Both the position numbers and the translations under genes were made by a program. DNA of 64,000 nucleotides from Fimbriimonas sp. (lineage in GTDB: Bacteria > Armatimonadota > Fimbriimonadia > Fimbriimonadales > Fimbriimonadaceae), in the NCBI GenBank assembly GCA_029866005.1, contig JARXAE010000003.1, forward strand, positions 62,001 through 126,000, read 5' to 3'. Below are positions 25,050-33,357 of this stretch, one piece after another (within the stretch, counting starts at the first letter, position 1; each line of letters opens with the position of its first letter). A model generated the notes under the pieces. That model saw nothing but the letters and a program-made list of their open reading frames with translations. It ran no database searches and was not told the DNA's origin.

Positions 25050-25616
25050 TTGGCAGACACAAGCGACTTTAAAACAGGCATGGCTTTTCAGATGGACGGA
25101 GACACTTGGACGCTCATCGAGTTCCAACACGTTAAGCCTGGAAAAGGCGGCGCGTTCGTCCGTACCAAGCTTCGCAAAATCAAGACCGGCCAGGTTCTGG
25201 AAAAGACCTTCCGTTCCGGCGAAAAGATCGAACCAGTTTTCATCGAAAAGATGAAGATGCAGTTCCTTTTCCGGCAAATGAACAACGTCACTCTCATGGA
25301 CATGGATTCGTACGAGCAGATCGTGATCGAAGCCAGCGTGCTTGGCGACCAAGCCGATTTCCTGAAAGAAGACATGGAAATCGTTTGCGTTCAGGTTAAC
25401 GGTGAGGTTTTGGGCTATGAACTACCGAACTTTGTTGAGCTTGAGGTCGTTGAGACTGATCCAGGTGAGCGAGGGAACACGGTCAGCGGCGGAGCCACCA
25501 AAGCGGCGAAGATGGAGAGTGGTGCCACGATCCAAGTTCCGTTCCACATTAACATTGGGGACATATTAAAGGTTGATACCCGTAGCGGTTCCTACCTTGA
25601 ACGTGTTAAAAAGTAG
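25050..25616 (+). CDS. efp: elongation factor P
   Basis: Rescues ribosomes stalled at poly-proline motifs. 188 residues, the standard size. KPGKGGAFVRTKLRKIKTG contains Lys32, the position modified in many bacteria. The C-terminal OB domain ends GDILKVDTRSGSYLERVKK, typical of EF-P. The start is a TTG at 25050: it gives ADTSDFKTG at the N-terminus and has GGAG nine bases upstream, whereas another TTG at 25035 would put the start over that site. No epmA or epmB gene is nearby. The next gene starts three bases after the stop. Confidence 0.96.
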   Translation: MADTSDFKTGMAFQMDGDTWTLIEFQHVKPGKGGAFVRTKLRKIKTGQVLEKTFRSGEKIEPVFIEKMKMQFLFRQMNNVTLMDMDSYEQIVIEASVLGDQADFLKEDMEIVCVQVNGEVLGYELPNFVELEVVETDPGERGNTVSGGATKAAKMESGATIQVPFHINIGDILKVDTRSGSYLERVKK

Positions 25617-25619
25617 TAG

Positions 25620-26696
25620 ATGAAAAATAATCGTCAGAAGGATCAGGCCGACTTTTCGCCCGACTCGCTCGGTGAGCTCCCGATGACGATTGCGAGGTAC
25701 GCCCTTTATGGCGGAATAACCGTCTTCGCGCTTTGCGTGATCGCGGTTATTTTCCTGATGAACGTCGCCGCCGGAGACGCTGCGAAGGCCGCTCAAGTGG
25801 CGACGAACATGAGCATGTTTGAAAAGGGGTTGATCCTCGGCCCCATTCTGATTGCTCTCGGCTCAGCGTGGCTTTTCTGGGAAGAGGAGATGATGGTCGG
25901 GATGAACATCATCTTCGCGCTCGTTGTCTTCTTCGCGCCAATGTGGCTTCCATTGGTTCTGACCAATGCCCAGCCGGAAACTTCGAATCCAGGTGTCCTG
26001 AAAGGGTACGAGTCGCTAGCAGTTGGTGGGCAAATTTATGTTGGATTTGCCATCGCGATTTTGATTGGTGACATCATTACGCGAGTTCGCAAGCGCATGG
26101 TGTACGGCACTAAGGCCGCGCTGCTGAAATACGGCACCAACATCAAGGAAGAATCAGATCGGAAAAATGTGTTCATGGGCAAGTGCTGGCAGCTTCCGTT
26201 CTGCCGCAAGTTTGTCCGTGAAAAGTGCCCGATCTACCACGCCAACCGAACTTGCTGGCGCGAGCTTGTCGGTTGTATGTGCGAAGAGGCCGTTATCTCC
26301 GCGGCAATGACGGGCAAGCCTGTCTCCAAGGAAGCGCTACTTAACGGCACGGCGATCCCGCGCAACAACAAGCTCACCGACAGCCAAAAGCGACAGCGAT
26401 GCCATAACTGCGTGATTTACAACGAGCACCAGAAACACAAGTACAAGCTAGCGATGCCACTCGCGATGATTTTCTACGGCATCATCTTCCTGCTATTCCG
26501 CGAGTCTTTGGGCGGCTGGGTTTCGGGAATGATGACCGGCGCAAGCAAAAAGGTGAACGAGATCACGGTTGGTACGGTTAAGACCGTCGGAGCAGGTGAA
26601 TACTTCAACCAATTCCTGACCGTAGCCATTATCTTGGTTGCTTTCGCCTACACCGTCAAGCTGATCGAGCATGCGATCTTTAAGTTGAAGATCTAG
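25620..26696 (+). CDS. uncharacterised polytopic membrane protein with an eight-Cys soluble domain
   Basis: 358 residues with six likely membrane segments (about 25-48, 68-88, 93-115, 133-153, 277-295, 330-348). Between the fourth and fifth lies a soluble part with cysteines at 189, 195, 203, 212, 219, 221, 261 and 264. It includes GKCWQLPFCRKFVREKCP and RCHNCVIYNEHQKH. By the positive-inside rule it is probably cytoplasmic. The cysteines suggest zinc or Fe-S binding. No family recognised. It lies between efp (three-base gap) and rtcA (no gap), forming an efp-this-rtcA operon. Confidence 0.7.
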   Translation: MKNNRQKDQADFSPDSLGELPMTIARYALYGGITVFALCVIAVIFLMNVAAGDAAKAAQVATNMSMFEKGLILGPILIALGSAWLFWEEEMMVGMNIIFALVVFFAPMWLPLVLTNAQPETSNPGVLKGYESLAVGGQIYVGFAIAILIGDIITRVRKRMVYGTKAALLKYGTNIKEESDRKNVFMGKCWQLPFCRKFVREKCPIYHANRTCWRELVGCMCEEAVISAAMTGKPVSKEALLNGTAIPRNNKLTDSQKRQRCHNCVIYNEHQKHKYKLAMPLAMIFYGIIFLLFRESLGGWVSGMMTGASKKVNEITVGTVKTVGAGEYFNQFLTVAIILVAFAYTVKLIEHAIFKLKI

Positions 26697-27755
26697 ATGG
26701 CAGAACGAGAGAGCCTGCTCAAGATTGATGGTTCGCATGGCGAGGGTGGCGGTGCGCTTCTTCGAACTGCGTTGCAGATGTCGGTTCTCACCCAGCAAGG
26801 GTTTCGGATTGACCACATTCGATCGGGAACGAAGTTTATCGGGCTTGATGTCGAGGACATCACTCTGATCAAGGTTCTTGCTTCTTTGACAGATGCCGAA
26901 GTGAGCGGGCTGGAGCCGGGTTCGCATTCCCTCTTGTTCGTTCCGAGTCGGACTCCAAAGCTACTCAAGGGGTCGGTCAAGACGGAGCGGAACGAAAACG
27001 GACGCGGGGCAAATTCTTTGGTGATTGCCTCGTCGCTGATTCCTGTGCTGGCGACCGCAGGTGGCTTTTCTGAGTTCACCGTTGAGGGAGAGACATTTTC
27101 AAACAATTCAATGTCGTTTGATTACTTCGCCGGAGTGGTCGGAACTGTCCATCGAAAGCAAAATCTGTTTGCTACCCTCGAGATTGAGAAGGCTGCTTAT
27201 AACCGGGAGTCCGAGGGTGCGATTTCGGTTGAGGTTGAACCAGGCCCGTTTGCTGGTCTGAAGTGGGCAGACCGGGGTCGACCAAAGTTGATGAGAGCGG
27301 TGATTAGCTACAGCGGCTTTCCACATCCCGTGGCGGAGCGGTGCATCGCCCACCTTCAGAAGCTGGCGCAGAGTTCGAGACAGACGATTGATGCAGATGT
27401 GTTCGACTTAGAATCTGATGGACCAGGGATGCACTGCACGGTCTGGACACAGTACGAGAACGGAGTTGGGGGAGCTTCGGCCTCGGGGACGCGCACCCTT
27501 CGGGCGGAGCAACTTGCCCACACCTCGTTCGAGAAGTGTTTCGAGTGGATGACGACTGAGGCGTCGCTGGATCCGATTACCGCCGAGCACGCGCTTCTTC
27601 CGGCCTGCCTGGCCACGGAAAGTTCGGAGTTCAAAGTTTCCGAGTTAACATCTCGGTTTTTGACTGCGATCTGGGTGATTAAGCAGTTCTCGCCAGTCAG
27701 AATTACGGTGAAAGGGAGTCAAGGAGGATTTGGACATGTCAGCGTTAGTCGGTAG
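26697..27755 (+). CDS. rtcA: RNA 3'-terminal phosphate cyclase
   Basis: Converts RNA 3'-phosphates to 2',3'-cyclic phosphates using ATP, through a histidine-AMP intermediate; RNA repair. 352 residues. KIDGSHGEGGGALLRTALQMS at the start replaces the usual GSxGEGGGQ with a conservative change. GFPHPVAERCI and the C-terminal PITAEHALLPACLA with the nucleophilic His are present. Its ATG directly follows the stop of the Cys-rich membrane protein gene. No rtcB or RtcR regulator is nearby. Confidence 0.92.
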   Translation: MAERESLLKIDGSHGEGGGALLRTALQMSVLTQQGFRIDHIRSGTKFIGLDVEDITLIKVLASLTDAEVSGLEPGSHSLLFVPSRTPKLLKGSVKTERNENGRGANSLVIASSLIPVLATAGGFSEFTVEGETFSNNSMSFDYFAGVVGTVHRKQNLFATLEIEKAAYNRESEGAISVEVEPGPFAGLKWADRGRPKLMRAVISYSGFPHPVAERCIAHLQKLAQSSRQTIDADVFDLESDGPGMHCTVWTQYENGVGGASASGTRTLRAEQLAHTSFEKCFEWMTTEASLDPITAEHALLPACLATESSEFKVSELTSRFLTAIWVIKQFSPVRITVKGSQGGFGHVSVSR

Positions 27756-28359
27756 GATAATCGGTTCATTCTGCGCGTTGGTCGTGGCTGGGGTTGCGAG
27801 TGCAGATCGGCTGGTGAATGTTCCGACGGCGCGGCCGCTTAGCACGAATGCCATCCGATTTGAGTATCTCGGAGGTCTTAACAACTCAACTGCAGAGGAG
27901 CAGTTCGTCGCATTCTCCGTCTTGAGCGGGCTGGAGTTTGAAGTTCGTCGTCGAATTCGACCGGACGAGAATGGCAGGTCGACCTTTGACCTGGGCTACA
28001 ACATCCTAAGTCCAGTTGCATCTACCGCCCCAGGGATCTCTGTGGGCGTGCTCGACGGCCTCGGAGAGACTTTAGACGGGCGCCGAGCATTCATCGCGCT
28101 CACCTTTCGGGAGCTTCTGGACATTGGCGAGGTCGGCGAAAGCGGCGATGTCACGCTTGGGTACCAGACCGGCTCATTGAGTGGACTATTCGTGGGTATT
28201 TCTCTGCCTTTCTCGGGTCGGACTCGCATGATTGTCGAGCACAACGGTGCCCGACTGACGAGTGGATTCGAAACCAATCTATTGAAAGGTCTCGATGCGC
28301 GCCTGTTCATCCAAGATCAGCTGTTACTGGGCGGAATCAGTTTTTCTCGAAAGTTTTGA
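27736..28359 (+). CDS. exported protein of unknown function, beta-rich
   Basis: 207 residues. A signal peptide (LVGRIIGSFCALVVAGVASA) precedes a beta-strand-rich sequence that ends FIQDQLLLGGISFSRKF, so it could be a small outer-membrane barrel. The ATG at 27736 follows AAGGAGG (27720-27726) with nine bases spacing, one of the few strong ribosome-binding sites in this window. The gene starts inside the 3' end of rtcA and its end overlaps the convergent plsC-like gene. No family recognised. Confidence 0.65.
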   Translation: MSALVGRIIGSFCALVVAGVASADRLVNVPTARPLSTNAIRFEYLGGLNNSTAEEQFVAFSVLSGLEFEVRRRIRPDENGRSTFDLGYNILSPVASTAPGISVGVLDGLGETLDGRRAFIALTFRELLDIGEVGESGDVTLGYQTGSLSGLFVGISLPFSGRTRMIVEHNGARLTSGFETNLLKGLDARLFIQDQLLLGGISFSRKF

Positions 28360-28999
28360 GGGGTAGTCCCTGAGCCGCGCAAAGCTCAATGATTCGTCGC
28401 TCGAGTTCTCGACAGAAGATTTCACGATTCTCTCTTTCGTTTGCCCCGGTTGCCACTTCAGCGTAGGTAAACGGCTTGCCGTAGACAATCGAGACCGGGG
28501 CGAATTTAGGGAGTGTTGATCCGCGCGGCATTTTGCGATGGGTGCCTACGATGCCGGCCGGAACAACTGGTACGCCGGTTCGCTTGGCAAGCATTGCCAC
28601 TCCCCGGCTGATCGGGTTCATCGTCACAGCGTCGCCACGGACACCTTCAGGAAAAACGACCAGTGCCTCGCCCGCTTCGAGGATTTCTATTGAGAATCGG
28701 ATTGACTCCGTATCCCCTTCTCCCCGCTTCACGGGAAAGGCGCCCAGAGATCGGCAGACAACACCGAAGAAACCACCGAAGAGCTCTTCTTTTGCCATAA
28801 ACCTCATGGGACGGCGTCCGCCACAAGCAACGGCCGGCGGATCAGCGTTGCTGACGTGGTTTGGCGCGATGATCACCGGACCGTTCGCGGGAATGTTTTC
28901 CCATCCCGACGACTTGAATCCCCCTCCGCAACGGAAGAAAAACACTCTTACGAGCCAACGCACGATGGCGAACCAGGTTGGATGGGATTTGGTGCTCAC
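28337..28999 (-). CDS. 1-acyl-sn-glycerol-3-phosphate acyltransferase (PlsC family)
   Basis: Adds the second acyl chain to make phosphatidic acid at the inner membrane, or a related acyl transfer. 220 residues. The HX4D box is NHVSNADPPAV at about 46-56. Block II is PMRFMAKEELFGG, block III FPEGVRG, and block IV VPVVPAGIVGTHRKMPRG. A hydrophobic segment near the N-terminus anchors it. Its ATG overlaps the stop of the next upstream gene (ATGA). Confidence 0.93.
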   Translation of the reverse strand: MSTKSHPTWFAIVRWLVRVFFFRCGGGFKSSGWENIPANGPVIIAPNHVSNADPPAVACGGRRPMRFMAKEELFGGFFGVVCRSLGAFPVKRGEGDTESIRFSIEILEAGEALVVFPEGVRGDAVTMNPISRGVAMLAKRTGVPVVPAGIVGTHRKMPRGSTLPKFAPVSIVYGKPFTYAEVATGANERENREIFCRELERRIIELCAAQGLPLKTFEKN

Positions 29000-29592
29000 T
29001 ACTCGGCTTTCTTGTACATCACTTTGAGAAGCTCGTAAGTAAGCCCGTCAAGAAAGACGGCTCGGAGATAGAATCGTCGCTTCTCCTCGTCCGTCATCTT
29101 ATCTGGCTTTGCCGATGGATCGACCGACCTTGGATCAAGAATGTTGACCATCACCTTTAGCTGGCCCTCGTCAAGGCTCAGTTTTGCCGCATCTTCAAGG
29201 ATTTGAACATTTTCATTGACAACAATTTTTCTTCGGGTGATGATTGCCTCTTGTACCGCGATGATCTTCCCCTGCAACGCCTTGTCGGGATAGTCGCCTT
29301 TCTCAACTGCTCCTGAAACTGCTTTCTTGATGTCAGCATCCAATTTGAGGAGTTCCTTGGCATCAGACTCCCGGACTTCGAGTTCCTTAGAGCGGCACTT
29401 CTCCATTGCGGCCATCATGTCACCGATCTGCTTCTTCTTGAGCAGCAACGGAAGCACAAACTTGACGACATTCAGCTTGTCAATATTGACGAGCACCATG
29501 TTTGCGTCTTGAATGTTCTTGCTCGGGGTCTGGGCTCCGGAATATGCACCGAGGGCCAAAGCTCCGGCTATGAAAAATGGGACAAGCTTCAT
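28999..29592 (-). CDS. exported helical protein of unknown function
   Basis: 197 residues with a signal peptide (VPFFIAGALALGAYSGAQ). The rest is mostly Lys/Glu-rich amphipathic helix, including QIGDMMAAMEKCRSKELEVR and ITRRKIVVNENVQILED, with one Cys. It is co-translated with the PlsC-like gene. TAATAC stands 12 bases before the ATG. A periplasmic helical chaperone or stress protein is one possibility, by composition only. Confidence 0.6.
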   Translation of the reverse strand: MKLVPFFIAGALALGAYSGAQTPSKNIQDANMVLVNIDKLNVVKFVLPLLLKKKQIGDMMAAMEKCRSKELEVRESDAKELLKLDADIKKAVSGAVEKGDYPDKALQGKIIAVQEAIITRRKIVVNENVQILEDAAKLSLDEGQLKVMVNILDPRSVDPSAKPDKMTDEEKRRFYLRAVFLDGLTYELLKVMYKKAE

Positions 29593-29743
29593 GATAGGTC
29601 TTCCGTATTATGGACGGTTCGGAGTGGCTTCTGTTTCCAAAGCGATTTGTTTCCCTTTTGGAAAAGGGTGAACACAAAGCCCTAGGACAAGCCGGAAAGG
29701 TACTTGAGTAGGTAAAGTTTTCCGGAGGAAAATCGCACCCGGA

Positions 29744-30649
29744 TTGGTCATTGTCTACGGCACCATATGTGTTGATCGGATTCGGCGTATCACAGATATG
29801 CCGAAGAAGGGTGGCTATTGCCCGGTTTTTGACCAAATCGAGTTACTTGGTGGTGAGGCGGCCAATACCGCTTGCTATTTGACCATGTGGAGGCAAGAAG
29901 TTGCGCTGGTCGGAAACACCATCGGTTCGGGTTTTGAAGGCGAGCAATTGCGAATGCTGTTGCTCGAAAAAGGTCTCGACATTCACCTTTTGTCACGGCA
30001 GGGAACTACGCCCGTCTGCGATGTCTACGTCACCGATGATGGAGACCGGACGATGTTTGGCTTCGGCTTCCATGATGAGGAGTTCTGTACCGGGAAGGGC
30101 TCCATCCCCGTGAGGAAAGGTGCCTGGTTCACCGCCGACCCGAATATCGCCGACGGAAGCCGCGAAGCGATAGCTGGGGCCTACGCCGCCGGGATGCACC
30201 TTTATCTCATGGACTTCTTCCGCGAAGATGAGCGCATTCCTGAGGGCTCATTTTGCCAGTACGGGACGGACTGGGTGGGCGAAAGACACAACGACTCGGT
30301 CAACCTGAGATGGGTCACTGACTGGACGGCGAAGCACAACTGCACAACCATCCTCACCGATGCCGGGCAAGGCTGCTACGTTTGTGCTCCCGAGGAAGCC
30401 GCGATCCACTTGCCCGCGTACCCGGTTGAAATGACAAAAGATACGACCGGAGCTGGCGACGCTTTCCGCGCCGGGACTCTCTACGGACTGACTCACCGCT
30501 GGAGCCTCGGTCACTCACTTCGATTTGGCGCCGCTGCCGCCGCTCTGAAAGTTCCCCATCTGGGAGCTACTGAGCACATCCCGACGATCCACGACGTGAA
30601 GGACTACATTCAGCAATTCCCATCGGTGAGCAAGGCATACGACTTCTAA
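29744..30649 (+). CDS. PfkB family carbohydrate/nucleoside kinase
   Basis: 301 residues. The N-terminus IVYGTICVDRIRRI and GGEAANTACYLTMWRQEVALVG is the substrate half of the ribokinase fold. The PfkB signature 2 is DTTGAGDAFRAGTLYG near 237-252, with the catalytic Asp. The substrate is not predictable from these motifs. The start is a TTG at 29744. A GGAGGA lies about 15 bases upstream, rather far, so the start is uncertain within a few codons. uvrC follows 23 bases later with its own TATCCT box. Confidence 0.88.
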   Translation: MVIVYGTICVDRIRRITDMPKKGGYCPVFDQIELLGGEAANTACYLTMWRQEVALVGNTIGSGFEGEQLRMLLLEKGLDIHLLSRQGTTPVCDVYVTDDGDRTMFGFGFHDEEFCTGKGSIPVRKGAWFTADPNIADGSREAIAGAYAAGMHLYLMDFFREDERIPEGSFCQYGTDWVGERHNDSVNLRWVTDWTAKHNCTTILTDAGQGCYVCAPEEAAIHLPAYPVEMTKDTTGAGDAFRAGTLYGLTHRWSLGHSLRFGAAAAALKVPHLGATEHIPTIHDVKDYIQQFPSVSKAYDF

Positions 30650-30655
30650 AAAGCG

Positions 30656-30661
30656 TATCCT
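30656..30661 (+). promoter_or_regulatory. -10-like box of uvrC
   Basis: TATCCT lies 11 bases before the uvrC ATG at 30673, with no Shine-Dalgarno sequence between. Same hexamer and distance as for the LD-carboxypeptidase gene. Confidence 0.45.
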
Positions 30662-30672
30662 TATGTCTACAG

Positions 30673-32667
30673 ATGCGCGGTGAGAAGAAGCCAAAGATTT
30701 GGCCAGAACAGGTGACGGAGCGGCTTAAGAACTTGCCGACTTCCCCTGGTTGCTACATCTACCGCAACGAGAATGCTGAGGTTTTGTACGTCGGCAAGGC
30801 GATTAACCTCCGGAATCGAGTTCGCAACTACTTCCAAGCGAGCACGAAGCACTCGGCGCGGATCGCGCGACTGGTTTCGAAGATTCGGGACATTGAGTGG
30901 CTGGTCGTCGATAGCGAGCTTGAGGCACTGGTTCTTGAGTGCAACCTGATCAAGGAGCATCGGCCGCCGTACAACGTGCGCCTACGCGACGATAAGAGCT
31001 ACCCGTACATCGTCATCACCAACGAAAAATACCCGCGGGTTCTGTTCACTCGGAAAGTGCGCAAGGACGGGGCGAAGTATTTTGGGCCCTACACCAACTC
31101 GTTCTCGGTACGCGACACGTTGCAGCTGCTGCACAAGGTCTTCCCACTGATTCCTTGTAACAAATCCTGGAGCGGGCGCCCCGAACAGCGGCCATGTTTG
31201 TACTTTCACCTCGGTCGGTGCATGGCACCCTGCGCGGGGATGTCGATCAAAGAGGAGTATGCGGCGGTCATCGATCAAGTCGAGCAGTTCCTGAAAGGCA
31301 AGGAGGACAAGATTGCTTCTGACCTGAAGGCGAAAATGGAGGCAGCGGCCGAGGTGCTGGACTTTGAGGCAGCGGCGAAGATTCGCGACCAGCTTCTGGC
31401 AATTGAGCATACGCTTCAGAAGCAGAAGGTTCTGAACTCCGACGCGGCGGATCAGGACGTCATCGCAGTCGTGAAGGATGAGCGATCAACCGCGATTCAG
31501 ATGCTTTATATCCGGGGAGGAAAGCTGATTGGCCAGCGGCAGTACATGCTGGACGGAGCGGGAGAGGCAAATGCTGGAGAGTCTGTTCAGGAGTTTGTGA
31601 AGCAGTATTACGCAGATGCAGCCGAGGTTCCGCGTGAGGTTTTGCTTCCAGTTGAGATTGATGAACGTAACATCGTTCAGTCTTGGCTCCGACAGAAGAA
31701 GGGGTCGGCGGTGTCGGTGGAGGTTCCGCAGGGCGGTGAGAAGTTGCGGCTGCTGGAGATGGCGGCGAAGAACGCCGAACTGGCGCTGAACGTGCTGACC
31801 CAGGAGATGGTAGCGAAGGAGGATTGGGCGGCGGAGGCGATGCAGCAGTTGCAGGATTCGCTTGGGTTGCCTACACTGCCCTTGCGGGTTGAAGGGTACG
31901 ACATCTCGAACATCCAGGGGACGGCACCGGTGGGGTCGATGGTTGTTACGGAGAACGGCGATGCGGCAAAGTCGGAATATCGGCGGTTCAAGATCAAGTT
32001 CAACCCGGAGAGCCCGAACGACTTTGCGATGATGCATGAGGTGATTTTGCGTCGGCTTCGGAACTATCTGGATGGCAATGAGAAGTTCATCAAGCTTCCG
32101 GATTTGTTCATGATTGACGGCGGAAAGGGGCAGTTAGCGGCGGCATTGCGGGCTCGGGACCAGCTGGGGCTGACGGTGCCGATGGTGGGGCTGGCGAAGA
32201 AGCAAGAGGTGCTGTTTATCCCGATTCCGAAGAATCCGGGCGCGTGGCAGTACGAGGCGGAGGGAGAGGATATTCCGGTGAAGCGGTCGATGGAGGAGAT
32301 GGTGGCGATGTACAAGACTAAATCGGCTCCGGTGTTCTCGGAGGCTAGGGTGAAGGCATTGCCTGAGTACGATTATCGCGAGGTCATTCTGCCTTTGAAC
32401 TCGCCGGGGTTGATGCTATTACGGCGGCTGCGGGATGAAGCCCATAGGTTTGCTTTGACTTTCCACCGAAAGATTCGGGACAAGCGGATGAACGGTTCGA
32501 CGCTGGATGAGATTCCGGGCGTTGGTCCGCGTCGGAAGCGATTGTTGCTGCGCACGTTTGGTTCGATCGAGGGGATTCGGCGGGCGTCGGTGACGGAAAT
32601 TGCAGCGGTTCCGACGCTGACCTCGGGGCTGGCGGAGCGGATCAAGGATATCTTGAGCGAGGCGTAG
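30673..32667 (+). CDS. uvrC: excinuclease ABC subunit C
   Basis: Makes both incisions around bulky DNA lesions after UvrAB loading. 664 residues. The GIY-YIG nuclease domain is at about 15-90 (GCYIYRNENAEVLYVGKAIN). A Cys cluster lies around 165-185, the UVR motif (VLDFEAAAKIRDQLLAIE) near 225, the RNase-H-like endonuclease domain with EGYDISNIQGT and PDLFMIDGGKGQL, and a C-terminal helix-hairpin-helix (LDEIPGVGPRRKRLLL). Complete and of normal length. Confidence 0.97.
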   Translation: MRGEKKPKIWPEQVTERLKNLPTSPGCYIYRNENAEVLYVGKAINLRNRVRNYFQASTKHSARIARLVSKIRDIEWLVVDSELEALVLECNLIKEHRPPYNVRLRDDKSYPYIVITNEKYPRVLFTRKVRKDGAKYFGPYTNSFSVRDTLQLLHKVFPLIPCNKSWSGRPEQRPCLYFHLGRCMAPCAGMSIKEEYAAVIDQVEQFLKGKEDKIASDLKAKMEAAAEVLDFEAAAKIRDQLLAIEHTLQKQKVLNSDAADQDVIAVVKDERSTAIQMLYIRGGKLIGQRQYMLDGAGEANAGESVQEFVKQYYADAAEVPREVLLPVEIDERNIVQSWLRQKKGSAVSVEVPQGGEKLRLLEMAAKNAELALNVLTQEMVAKEDWAAEAMQQLQDSLGLPTLPLRVEGYDISNIQGTAPVGSMVVTENGDAAKSEYRRFKIKFNPESPNDFAMMHEVILRRLRNYLDGNEKFIKLPDLFMIDGGKGQLAAALRARDQLGLTVPMVGLAKKQEVLFIPIPKNPGAWQYEAEGEDIPVKRSMEEMVAMYKTKSAPVFSEARVKALPEYDYREVILPLNSPGLMLLRRLRDEAHRFALTFHRKIRDKRMNGSTLDEIPGVGPRRKRLLLRTFGSIEGIRRASVTEIAAVPTLTSGLAERIKDILSEA

Positions 32668-32698
32668 TTCATGTTAAAATGTAACTGAGGCAAAATTT

Positions 32699-33172
32699 AT
32701 GCTTTCGTCACTTCGTTCACGATTTCGGGGGTTTCTCAAACGTCACTTCGAGGTATCGTTGCCGGAGTTATCCGCTGAAGAAAATCAGCTGTGGACTGAG
32801 TCGGCCGCGCGATCAGCGACCGGCATATTCATGATCGGGCTTGGGCTTTTCAAGTTTGGAGAACTGCACGATGAACTCCCGACTCGTCTCTTGTTTGGGT
32901 TCGTTTGGACTTTTCTCGGACTAGTACAGCTGTTCTTGTTTCGACAGAAGCCTCTTCCAATTCGGCAACCTCAGTTCTGGTTAGGCTCGTTACTCATTCT
33001 CTCGTTTTTCGGAATTGCGAGAATACCGATGTCGCAACGCCCAAGCCTGGTAGGAGTCGCTGGGGTACTTCTGTTTTTGTTTGGGTTAGTTTCATTCGGA
33101 TTAGCCTGCCAAGCTCGGGCGGCAACAAACGAAGCAGTCAAGTTGGCTCTCCGTCAGGATTCACCCGTCTAG
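32699..33172 (+). CDS. small membrane protein of unknown function
   Basis: 157 residues. A charged N-terminus (SRFRGFLKRHFEV) is followed by four likely membrane segments (about 40-55, 63-80, 92-108, 118-138) and a short polar tail. TAAAAT lies 18 bases before the ATG. No family recognised. It lies between uvrC and ribBA with its own spacing to each. Confidence 0.6.
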   Translation: MLSSLRSRFRGFLKRHFEVSLPELSAEENQLWTESAARSATGIFMIGLGLFKFGELHDELPTRLLFGFVWTFLGLVQLFLFRQKPLPIRQPQFWLGSLLILSFFGIARIPMSQRPSLVGVAGVLLFLFGLVSFGLACQARAATNEAVKLALRQDSPV

Positions 33173-33286
33173 GGGCACGGGACCGGGGGGGGATGTTCCC
33201 AGAGCGAATGCGGCGGGAATGGACACTTTCCGGGTGGGGTTTGGCTATGGGCCGGCGGGTGACAGGCGCACTTTCCTCACCCCCTG

Positions 33287-33312
33287 CCCCCTCTCCACGA
33301 GTGGAGAGGGGG
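33287..33312. repeat. REP-like palindrome, CCCTCTCC type
   Basis: CCCCCTCTCC (33287-33296) pairs with GGAGAGGGGG (33303-33312) around ACGAGT; it is preceded by CTCACCCCCTGC. Palindromes of this wording recur between genes in many bacterial genomes (general knowledge), so this may be one copy of a dispersed family. It can also work as an RNA hairpin. The remainder of the 185-bp gap has a seven-G run near 33184 and nothing else recognisable; no FMN riboswitch. Confidence 0.6.
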
Positions 33313-33345
33313 TTCCTCGGACGAACTCACCAGCCGAAGAAGACG

Positions 33346-33351
33346 TAAACT
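33346..33351 (+). promoter_or_regulatory. -10-like box of ribBA
   Basis: TAAACT ends six bases before the GTG start at 33358, the leaderless arrangement; an overlapping TATAGT lies even closer. Confidence 0.5.
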
Positions 33352-33357
33352 ATAGTT

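Noticed and set aside
33173-33357. FMN riboswitch before ribBA
   Set aside because: The conserved FMN-element segments are not present; only a REP-like palindrome and a -10 box close to the GTG are seen.
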